Source: Phoronis australis (lineage: Eukaryota > Phoronida > Phoronidae). Taken from it: a stretch of DNA of 64,000 nucleotides. Both the position numbers and the translations under genes were made by a program. Location: contig NMRA01000178.1 in the NCBI GenBank assembly GCA_002633005.1, forward strand, positions 194,240-258,239, written 5' to 3'. How positions within the stretch are numbered: the first letter of the stretch is position 1; every line of letters starts with the position of its first letter. Below the pieces are notes generated by a model. That model saw only the letters and a list, made by a program, of their open reading frames with translations, did not search any database and was not told where the DNA came from. Below, piece by piece: positions 27,119-39,100 of the stretch.

Positions 27119-30100
27119 CTGAAACAAACATAGCAATGGGAATAGAATAAACAGTTCTAAAGACAACATCGGGAGAGAATCACATGTGCAACTGAGTTGT
27201 TAGGTCTCTCACAACACTGTCCCTATTCAACAACTGTACAACTTAAGAGTCAAAATGCTGACAATGAGCCAATAAGTAGAAAAACTGGTACATAATCAAA
27301 GATGGACACTCGTCCAAGCTTGCGTGTTAAAAATACAGATCCTAACATAAATGTTGCATGAAAATAGACTTATTTTGTCTCTCCAAAAGTCTTGCATATT
27401 TACTTTAGACTGTCCACTTTGGGGCACCACAAAACACTAGAAATTACATACCAGCTTGAAAGTATATGCCTCCCATTTTAAATTTTACGAATGCCAAAAC
27501 AATGGTGAGACAGCATTAACAAAACACAGTGTGCCCTCTAAGAGTGTGAGACATACCTGACTCTTGGCCCGGATACGGATGTGTCCAACTACGGCAGCAT
27601 CGGGTCCTCCTAGAATAGGCTTCTCAATGGAAACGTTAGCCAAGGCGTCTTCACCAAAGATGGAGCGAGCGTAGCAGTTGGCCGCCATGAAACCACACTC
27701 TCCCTGCAAAGCCTGTAGCAAAGTGGAGATGTATTAACAACAATACTGGGACGCTGCAGTACAAGCATGAACGGAAACTTTAAGCCTAACTGTTGATTAC
27801 ATTTTTCAATTCATGGCATTGATGCTCAAAAGATGTAGAAACCAAATTCATGTGTGCCACCGTTCAAGGTAGGCTTTAAAGGCGAAGGCAACCTTTTTCC
27901 ATGTCATTTTGAGCTAAAATAAGGTTGGTTGGTTATCCTAGACATATTTTCCACTTAATTACAACTTTTCGTAATTTTATTAATTACTCGTCCGCTACTG
28001 CGGAAGTGACGTTTTAGGAGGCAAGCATTTCGCGCCAATTTCATTTCATATAGTCTGACTGTTAGAGCTGCCGAATCAGTCATTGTTCTACCTCGGTTGT
28101 GTGAAGTTCCGTCGCCGTTTGCTTTCATTTACTAGTCAGTCAACATGCCACACTGTTGCTGCGTACCGGAATGTACTAATTATCGGCTCACACGCGCTTT
28201 GGGAGTACCTTTGCTTCGCTTTCCGATGGATGACACACTTCGCCGTACTTGGCTCGTTCGTGTGAAGAACGCAGCGTTACCCGTCCACGCAACGTACAAA
28301 GCAGTGGAGAATTACCGTGTGTGCGGCAAGCACTTTCTGCCCTCCGGTTACGAAAGGGATTTGTACGCTGAACTGATGAAGGTCCCTGCGAAACAATGCC
28401 TGAAGAAGGATGCCATTCCGTCTGTGTTGATTCCCGGCAGTGCCCCATCGCCACCCCCGAGAAGTGCATTTTTGAAGCGAGAAGCCTCGCGAGCTGTGGC
28501 CAGTACAGTGACTGGAGCCAGTGGAGGCACTTCATCTACTGTCACCCGTGCCTCCGAACGTACCCCAGAGCGTGCAATTCCTGGAACCAGTAGTGATTCG
28601 CCCTGTGCTGTTTTCTCCAGCCCAGAGCCTCTAAGCAGCCCTGCAGCGATATTGAGTAGTGGGAGTGATTACAGGCCCAGTTCGACACCCAGTGAAGAGG
28701 ACAGTTTGTCGTTCAGTGAACAGATCGGTGAGCCAAACTTTGATAAGTTTATTGTGGACTTGTCTATTTAGAAGGTGCCAGGTGTGTGGCGAGGGAGTTA
28801 CACGACACGATGTAAACAGTTTGGGTGCTCAGGTCACCATCCAGTGGGAGTGTGTTGCGGGACACTCTGGCAAGTGGGACAGTTGTTCCTCTGTCCGTGG
28901 TATGCCGAAGGTCCACTTAACCATGTCCAGTAGTGGCTTGGCCTCGTCGAACTCTCAACAGCACAAGCATTCCATTGAGGTAGGCATAACAACGCACACA
29001 GTGCATTTGCACCAAGATGTGTCACCACGTCTGTCCTCAGTAGCCGCCTCGTTTCTCTCAACAGCTGCCTGTGCCTGTGCGTGCTCTGCCTCGTTATACT
29101 CGGGCTCAAAATGTACCCACCCACTGAATGTCCGTGAAAAAATTCCTCGTCACCACTGCTGTGAACAAGGTCTCCGTCACTCACACTACTGTCACTGTGA
29201 TACGGGTCACCGACTCCAGCCATTTTCAGCTTACAACACTAAACAATCCCTAAATCCAACGTAGTTGAGTTCTCTACTTACTTATCTTGCCGCAGAATAC
29301 TCGTCGATGGAAAGTGGTGCGACAATTGTTGAAAAACAGCACAAAACAAAAGTAGAATAGAACAGATTCGCACGGTAAAGTCAACGCAAAACCAAGTGGC
29401 GGGAAACGCTTGCCTCCTAAAACGTCACTTCCGGAATAGCGGACGAGTAATTAATAAAATTACTAAAAGCTGTAATTAAGTGGAAAATATGTCTAGGATA
29501 ACCAACCCACCTTATTTTGGCTCAAAATGACATGGAAAAAGGTTGCCTTCGCCTTTAAAGTTCCTATTGGGGTATGGCTCACAACCTCTTCCAGTCATGA
29601 GCTAGTAAATAAAGGGCTACTTATCATTATTAGCTTAAGACAGCTCTCCAGCATGGGAAACTAAACACTGCCTTCATCAATCGCTTCACGCAGCTTCACA
29701 CATTCTCTATTGTTTGACCAAACAATCCAACAGATTACAGCCTGTACCGTACTAACTGACTTCCACTCACTGAATAAACAGACAATGTAACCTTCCCTTA
29801 TAACACAGCTCTAGTCCATTGACTTCATTAGACACTGTCCCAACAGAGGGCACTGATCAATGACCCTCACCTAACCACAGACTCACCTTTTCAGGTGTGA
29901 GACACTTCATGTTGGTCGACTTCAGCAGGTGTTGCAGGTACACCTGTAGCTCCTTGATGTTGGTGTTTACCGTCACCTTGTTCTCCCACTCAAACTCCGC
30001 CCACATCTGTCGGAACTCGGTGTCGTTACATGACGCAGGAACTATGTAGTCCATGATGTCAATGTGGATGTCATTAAGCACCACACAATTACGGTCGCTG

Positions 30101-33100
30101 GCTGCACCAGATACATCATACACTGCGAAGATAATAAACATCCCGTTAAAAACACTTAAAACTATACTAATGCACACTAGGAAATTTACGTGGAAATCAA
30201 GTTTGCATTTTGGCATTGACACATGTGACTTACAGTAACAACACTTCACTAACAGGACTTCTGTCCAAACAGTCCAGTTAGTTTGTTTTTAATTGTATTT
30301 ACTGATACATACCAGTTAAACGATGCCTTATATTGTGTATACTGAGCCTCACCAGTTCAACATTGTTTTCTTTTATGTATTAAAACTTATCAGTTCAATG
30401 TTTTCTGTTCCATCTAATATAACACATAAATAAATGGTGAATACTAATTTTTTTAAAAACACTAGTCGGGAAACTATGATTCCTTAACACAAAATGTTCA
30501 AAATAAAATCATTTGAGTTTAGAACTTACCAATATTTCCAAAAATGATTCCATTTTCTGTTGATGAGACTTTGACATTAGCTTTGATGTTGCAGAAATCT
30601 TGCGGCCCCAGGGTAACTGGCTGAGGTTTCTCCACAAGTTTCAGATAATCACCTACAGCAACAATGACAAATAATGACCGCCGTCAGGAAACGACAAATC
30701 AAGGGAACATGTAGAACAGATTGAAAACCTCCTACTACAATGCACTAAGTTTCTGTACTTGTACATGTTCTGTTCAGCCTGGACTAACCTTTTAATCCAA
30801 AGAAATTCAATTAAATAATGGCTTAGCCACCTGGCTAACTTTCCTGCTAATTTCCCTTCATTCTCAGTCATGAGAAAGACAAATTCACCTTGTTGTTTGT
30901 TTCATGAAAAGTGACTTAAGATTTAAGACAGAAATTTGGACTTACGCTCCGCATAACTATTTCGGAAAAAAATCAAATTTCACTTGAGCAAATGTGCAGC
31001 CTCTGTGAATATATGCATAACCGTTAGTTACTGCAGGTATAATTTCTATAGATTACTTCCAGACAGTGATGCCCTCAGAATTACTTGCCTTTGACTAAAC
31101 CTTTACTCACCAATAGTGAAGAGGGAGTGTAAGACCACACTAAGTCATGGGTCACTTTCATGAAACACACCTGTGGAAGTCGAGGTCATGTTGTTTGAAT
31201 ACTCCTGGTGTGTAGTGTAGTAACGAGTTAACAAAAGTGTGAAAGTAACACTGTAAGTTCATACATCTCAACAGAGTACTCTCAGTCACAAGACACCATT
31301 ACTGAACTCTACATACCCAGGGTGGCCAATTCAAGGGTCAGGTTCTGTAAAGTGTCTGATGTCTGGTTGACGATGAGTACATCTAACACGATGTCGTACT
31401 GGTTGACATTGACGTAAGCCTCGGCGTAGACGGGGTCTGAGAAACCAGTCAACTGGGTCACCTGGGAAGAACAAGGGGACCGGCTTAATGTTATACAGGT
31501 CCTTGTTGACACGTGTGTATTTAGCAAAAAAGCTCAAGATGAAATCTCAAAAATTGCTGACACAGTTTTGTAAATTATCGTCTCGTTTTATGCTATTTTG
31601 ATTTTTTTCAAGAAAATCATCCAGTCATATGCTTAAATGCAAAAATTGAACATTTTGAAAACAATTTTAACAGCATTTTGTAGAATACTGCATAAAGCAT
31701 AGGATCCGACAGTTTTATATGAATCAGCCATTCCTGAAATACGATACTCTCAAGTTGGGCACATTTGGACTTTTTTCCAGGGTCTTCATAACCTTAATAT
31801 TCTAATGATTGTGTCATTCGCATTAGTCCAGTCTTCGCACATCATGTAAAGCCAAATGGAGGCCTATGCTAAACGAATAGATGAAGACTATAAGGAAACA
31901 GATTAGAAGACACGAAAATAGACTAGAAGCGAATAGATTAGAATAGAATATAATCAGGGAACATGTCCAGAATCACGAGAATACAAATAAAGTCAACCCC
32001 ATTTGTGACATCATACTTTCTGAACTGAAATAAACTGACAACAACATTCATAGATATTTTGCACTTTCGAAATATTTTGATCACAAAATTGATGGTACCA
32101 GCAGTTAAGGCCAACAGACAATGGAGTGGTAAAGCTCTAACACACACGGTGTGGCAGAGTGTAAAACTTTACGATATAGGATAATACCCTTGACATGACT
32201 AGCGAATCCCAGGGAACGAACATGAACAAGTAAGCTAACAGGATGTTCACAGCTGTTTCTGGGCCAAGTAAGATACGGATACACGTCACCCACCTTGCTG
32301 AGTTTGGATGAACTGACAATATCTGCCTCTTTCTTAGCATCCACGCCCAGCGCCTGTGATAGCGTCAGTTCAAACAGATCTTCTGTTGCACCCTGCTCGC
32401 TCTTAGACTTGAGTTGAATGAAGCCAATAGGGTCATCAGCTTGAATCTTAGATACCTTCTTCTCAGTGGCCTGGAAAGATATTAGATATAAGTGATATAC
32501 ATTCATCGTACAGAGATAGAATATCAGGCAAGGGTGATATATGTTTGATATACAAAGAAAAATACCCGGTGAGGGCGATAACTGACTACTGTGCATAAAA
32601 GGATATCAGGTATGGGCGATATGCAAAAAAAGATATCAACATACCATATGACGACTACCCATTAAAGATATTTGGAATGTAAGTTATTTGATCACTGCAA
32701 GGTATTTGGAAATTTTGGAAGTACTTGAAACACTGAACTTCATAGGTTTAACAGACATCAACAAATGGCGACAACTTACAACAGATGACGAGTGAAAACC
32801 TTTGTTACCGAGGGTAATAATCTTAAATACTACCGGTCAAAGAAACATCAATTAGAATGTTGCAAGTCTAGACTTTTTTCTGAAAATCAAGATTTTTCAC
32901 AAATATGCTTAATCTACAGATGAAACAAAAAATACAGGAGTATAAACAACACAGGACACAGATGCAGTCCAGTGGTTTACAAGTGTAGTCCAGTGATTTA
33001 AGGTATAGCCCAGTGGTTTACAGGACGGTGTAGTTGGTAATACTGGTGATATAACGTACCCGCATTTTGAGAGCCAGTTTCTCCACTGAACAATCGCATC

Positions 33101-36100
33101 AACTGCTTTTCAAAATGCGAGCATGTTATATCAGACTAGGGCCAGTGTAGTCTGTTAGTTTACAGGTGTAGTACAGTGGTTTACAAGTGTAGTACAGTGG
33201 TTTACCTTTTTGAACTCGCTCTCATCCACAGCCTTGGCAGTCAACATCTGTGACAATGACTGGCGACACAGGCTGTTGAAGATCTCAAACGTCAGAGCTG
33301 AACGGTCAGACAGAACTTTCAAACACAGAGCGATGCGATCTACATCGTCATCAGTGATTGGCTGAAACAAATACACAAATAACAATGCTTTCGTTAGGAA
33401 ACTTGAAGTAGAATAAACTGGGATTTTTGCCCATCAAATACTCTTTTTGCCATAATTATATCACTTGAATCATAAAAATCAAATAGAAACTTAGGCACCT
33501 GCTACACAGGGGCCTGATACCTGGATAATATGTATTTTGAAATTGAACTATGACTCATCTACAATGTACATACAAATTCTTGTGAACCTACAAATTTAGA
33601 TCGTTGCTTACCGCAAACCACTAAACAAAATTTAAGTCAGAATGATTTATAAAATTGCAGAGTCTAGTGGATGTTTAAGGAACATATTGTTCATAAAACG
33701 AGGGTGTGCGTTAAAATCAGCACCCCTGGGCGCTTAAGAAACTCCACCAGGGCCCTTGATTTCGGGGCCATACATCGGCCCCATTCTCCCCCTTGAAAAA
33801 TATTGAAAAATCATGCGAAATTCCCCTCATGATGCACAAATATTCCCCTAAAGTGATTGAAAAATTTCCCTCGGTGTTCAAGTTACTTTTAACTCACACA
33901 AGTGACAATTTGAATGAACACAAAGTTACTTTCGACTACTTGAGGCAGATCCTATGAGGGCCTGCAACAGGGGTGGGGGGTGCTATTGAAGGCACAGGCA
34001 ACTTAACCTTGGGTGATCGAGGGCATTGTCCACTCAAAGTGATGAGGGCGGGTGGCAAAATGAGCAGTAGGAGTTTATGGCTTAGTGGTGTAATGTAAGA
34101 CTTTAGTCTTAACAAGCTCCAGTTACAAATTACCAACAATAACATTAATCTTTTCAGTAAATCAAAAAGATGTTGAAAATCATTTGATGGAAAAATTGCT
34201 CATCTGATGAAAACAATAAATGGCACAAAGAGGAGCAGAACTAGTTGTGTGCACGGCCACACATGTGAAGGGGTGAATACTGGTCCCTCACACAGAAATG
34301 CTGACAATAAGTGACTCCGTAAAACACTTTGTAATGAGTATACTTATAACAACTCAACGCATAGTATACCTTTTCAGCTAATCCCGACTTGCCAAGATGT
34401 ATAATGGTGGACATGATCAACATAGCCTCAGCAACAAACGACTGGAAAATAAGAATAAGAAAAGCTGTAATTACGTGAACAATATGTCTGGGATAATCAA
34501 CGAAACTTATTTTTTGCTAAAAGTGACATGAAAAAAGGTTGCCTTTGCCTTTAAGCTCCAACCACAAAGACATTAACTCTCTGACTCCAGAAACTGTGAC
34601 AGTCAAGTTTTGCCTTTGTGAGCGACTGACCACAAGCCAACCTTGGTCAACTGTGTACTTTTAAAAAACCATAAAGTACTCAAAGCATGCCCACGGCTCG
34701 TTTGTTCTGTATAGATGTAAGATAACAAATACCTGTTTTCACGCTCTATGTATGTGACATGTTGGGTTATAATGGCAGCTAAAGCGGATCTGTGATACGA
34801 CTATCAAATAGTTAGGGCTAAGAAAGGAGAAGTTAACCTCTAGTCGCACTGCCACTAAAACTGGTTTATCAGATAAAAGGCTGGGAAAGAAGTTAAGGTC
34901 TGTTCACACAGCTGATTAACTGATATGTCATAACCTTAGGGCTTGAAAGAGAAAGGAGAAACTAAATTCTCTAACCCAACTGACAGCAGACANTCAGCAA
35001 CAAACGACTGGAAAATAAGAACAAGAAAAGCTGTAACTACGTGAACAATATGTCTGGGATAATCAACGAAACTTATTTTTTGCTAAAAGTGACATGAAAA
35101 AAGGTTGCCTTTGCCTTTAAGCTCCAACCACAAAGACATTAACTCTCTGACTCCAGAAATTGTGACAGTCAAGTTTTGCCTTTGTGAGCGACTGACCACA
35201 AGCCAACCTTGGTCAACTGTGTACTTAAAACCATAAAGTACTCAAAGCATGCCCACGGCTCGTTTGTTCTGTATAGATGCAAGATAACAAATACCTGTTT
35301 TCACGCTCTATGTATGTGACATGTTGGGTTATAATGGCAGCTAAAGCGGATCTGTGATACGACTATCAAATAGTTAGGGCTAAGAAAGGAGAAGTTAACC
35401 TCTAGTCGCACTGCCACTAAAACTGGTTTATCAGATAAAAGGCTGGGAAAGAAGTTAAGGTCTGTTCACACAGCTGATTAACTGATATGTCATAACCTTA
35501 GGGCTTGAAAGAGAAAGGAGAAACTAAATTCTTTAACCCAACTGACAGCAAACACTCACATTCTGTTTCTTTTTGTCCTCGGTCAGGTCTACATAGCGCA
35601 TGGCTAGCTTGGTGAGGGTAGTGGCCAGAGCAGCACCCATGAAGAAGTCGCCCTCCATAAGGAAGCCACGCAGGGGAGGCCTGCAAACATGTCAACAACC
35701 ACAGCAATGACTATGAACCCAGGTTGCTCATTACACGAAGTAGCTATCAAACTACATTGAAAATCTAAAATTTTTGAGGTGTAAATATTCAATACGAAAT
35801 CTCAACAATGCTGTAACGTAATTTTAGACTTTGTTTTGCATGTAACTTTTTCATAGAAATTCTAAATATCTTGATTATTGAAACATCTCATTTGAAATCG
35901 AAACAATAGAAAGACAATTCCTAAAAGGCTTTTGGAGAACAGAGCAGAAATCTATCTGTGTATTTTGGCAGCAAACTTTCTTTTAAGCAAGTGGTATTTA
36001 ACACTGGACTAGCTTCTGTGGATTCCAGCTTTCTCACTGTCCTGTCATACACTTGGAATGACAAATGCTCTTGTACAGACACACAATGTGCCCAACGGGC

Positions 36101-39100
36101 TCTTTATCAAGTTTTCAACCCAGTTGTTTTAGATTTCTCTCCTCTGATGGATATTCCGAACAAAGATCCAGGATTACATATATGTCATGTATTTTTATGT
36201 TTTTGTTCTCTTTGTTTTGGAAATGAATATCCAACGGCTATGACCACCTTTGGCAAAATGGCCCCAGAAGTGTTGTATAATGAACACATTCAATGCATTC
36301 ATTGATCCAAACTGAACAAAATACTGCACGTACCGAACGACATCTTTCTTGGCAGAGGTTGTAGAAGAACTAAAGACGCTCTGTGTAGCATAGGTACCAT
36401 CAGCAGTGACCAGGCGCTGAGTACTGCCTGACTGCATGGCAGCCGCCTCTACAATCACAAGAGTCTATGTAAGAGAAGGTTTAACACAGATTGCTTCTTA
36501 AATGCTTTGTAGTTATTGCGTTATGCAGTCTTAGAAAAAGAATTATTAGGATTTTACTTCTTTATTTATCACGAGTTTGGGAGCGACTGTACCCAACTAG
36601 TCCCTTGTCTGGCAAATTCATGATATGCAAAGTCCATGTGACTGGAGCTGGGCACAACAAAAACAACACTGATCATAACTACCTAACGCTACAACTCTAC
36701 CAAATTCCTTATTGAACTGTAGTATTGACCAATAATGACCAGTTTAGCTCTCTAGCTAGAAACAATGCAATCTACAGTCAATGCAATCTACAGTTAGTAT
36801 TCGGTGAGTTTAAGCAACAGAGGGCGCTGAATGGCCGAAAGGTCATCTTCTTTCAAAATGAAACTGGTCAAGAGTTTTGATGTTAAACCTTCAAAAACCA
36901 AATCACAAACTAGGGGCATTATGGCAATAGTACACACTGCTTACAAGAGTCTGATACTACTAGCACTATGTAGAGTTACTATGGCAACAGTCAGTTGACC
37001 TTATTACAAGTAGACCACACTCACCTTCCTCTTTGTCATCCATGCCAGCTGCCTTCCTCATCTCATCCTCAACAATAGGGATCTGGGAAAGGAAAATGAA
37101 CAGAAAATTAGCAATTTACTGAAGCAGCAAATTTACTGACTTGAAGCAAAATGAAAACCATAAGCACCATACAGAGTTAACACTGACTGATGAGGAATAA
37201 AATCAAAACAATTCATATTGCAAACATGAGAAATTGACTAGTCAAGTACCCATCAAAAACTGACACAACAGAATTTAGCAATGGCTATTATCTGCGCACA
37301 TACAGTAAAGATATGTTAACATACACCTGCTTACATATGGGTCAATGTCATTAGCCGAGGTTGCAGTGCCCAGTAACTTTTTCACAAGGCCATGCAACGA
37401 AGACTAATAAAATTCACTTATATGTAAAACGTGGGTAAGATAACAAATTATACCACACATCTAGGTTATAATCCACATTTTTCCCCCAACTCCAGTGCAA
37501 TAGCCGTGTCACATGACTGTACAACAATGCGTAACATGCTTATACCACGTGTGTATCAGTATGTAGGGTAACTGTCCTTAGACAACCAATAAAAATTAAC
37601 AATATATATTTTAGAGTGCCAAGGTCTTTACAGGAGTGAGGATGGCTTTCCAGAACAAACAGCATTCACTATTAACAACGACCACCTACCTCTCCCAACG
37701 ACTGTCTTATCTCATTCATAAGGCTCTGAATGTCATCTTTAGATGTGCAGTATTCACCCAGGATCCACAAGGCCGCACGGAAAATCCTAAAACAGACAAA
37801 ACAAACACCACGTATCAGCAAACCTCGCATGATCATGGTAACAAACCCATCAAAAAACAACTAGACAAGCTTAAAGTGACTATAAACTCGCATTACGTCC
37901 AAGAAACTAACTTTGGATTTTTAACATTTACCATTACAAAATTGGTCTCAACTTGTTCCTTGCTCAGGTGAGAAGTCAGGCTTGTGTTCACAACAGTTGA
38001 CCATGAACACTGAGAAGAGTGAGATTTTTGTAGCCTGATAGTATAGCAACATTAGCTCAATAAGTGCTGTATTCCCCAACACCAGTTATGCTGCACGGAC
38101 TCACTTCTGTGCCTTGATGGCTGGGAAGACTTCTATCAGAGTCTGCGTGATGAGTGGTCTCAGATTCTCAAACCTGTGAACTGCCTCTCTGACAAACACC
38201 AACACGTCAGCAGCTGCCAGCTCACACTTGTCACTAAGAAACTCCATCAACTGAAGGGAAACAGACGTCAACATAAGTCAGTGAACACGGAGAAGGCCCC
38301 ATGGTTAAAGACAGCACTATTTTATCGGAAATATTCAAAATTATGAGATATGCATGCCAATTTTAAAGGCCTACGTAAGAAGAAATCATGATTTTTTCAT
38401 GGTATGAAGACAAAACTATGTGTAGTTAATAACCATCCAGATGTCAGATTTCCATTGGCTCAAACTGAAAGACTAATGAGAAGCTAAATGCTGGGTGAGA
38501 CCAGCCCTTACCACAGGTATAATGTTGGCGGCTACATCAGGAAACTTGACACTACACTGATGAAGCGTTCGCACTAACTGTTGTCGGTACTTCCCAGTGT
38601 CCTCCTGTTCCACAGACTCGTTGGTCTTCACCACTTCCTTACGCAACACAAGCACCATCTGCAATGCATGTAATAATATACAGATGAAACAAGACATGCA
38701 ACACAAGCACCATCTGCAATACATGTAAGAATATACAGATGAAACAAGACATGCCAGGTAAGCCATTTAAGTCAACTGGACCTCTTGACCTTGCACGACA
38801 ATTATCTTGTTCATGGAGATTGCACAGTTGCCAAGCCCAAAACTGCATGTGGTGAAACTCACTGGAGACCTTAACAACAACAAGACGCAATATTTTATCT
38901 TCTACTTGATTTTGATATTGAGGAGGCAAGTTATTACAGAATTATAATACCACATTTTACACTACAGCCCAGTCCCCTTCCTAAGAGCAGAGATTACGTC
39001 TATAGTCAGATTTAGTGGGCCTACATTTTGAGAGCCAGTTTGATGCCCATTATCCAGTGGAGAAAACTGGTTCTCATAATGCATGCACATTACATCCGAC

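Larger units (their letters stand above)
27876..29558. mobile_element. TTAA-flanked TIR transposon with THAP and P2X7-like gene remnants (Kolobok-like)
   Basis: The element proper is 27880-29554 (1,675 bp), flanked on both sides by TTAA (27876-27879, 29555-29558). The ends are long inverted repeats: 27880-28036, starting aggcgaaggcaacctttttc, and its inverse at 29397-29554. The arms differ at scattered positions. Between them lie a THAP ORF on + (28145-28771), a Cys/His knuckle in another + frame (about 28771-28890), and a frameshifted P2X7 C-terminal-like gene on - (28954-29223). TTAA target, long TIR and THAP together fit Kolobok, with piggyBac (no THAP) and P elements (8-bp target) fitting less well. 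No catalytic core was recognised, so this is an internally deleted copy. It sits in COPB1 intron 19. Confidence 0.88.

Noticed and set aside
28834-29223. 129-codon minus frame as an intact protein
   Set aside because: Its first ~35 codons fit the P2X7-like gene, but the rest is out of frame with the cysteine motif, so it was called a frameshifted pseudogene.
28659-29264. 201-codon + frame as a full protein
   Set aside because: Only its middle (Cys/His ribbon) looks real. The start overlaps the THAP ORF and the end is antisense to the P2X7-like remnant and the TIR side.
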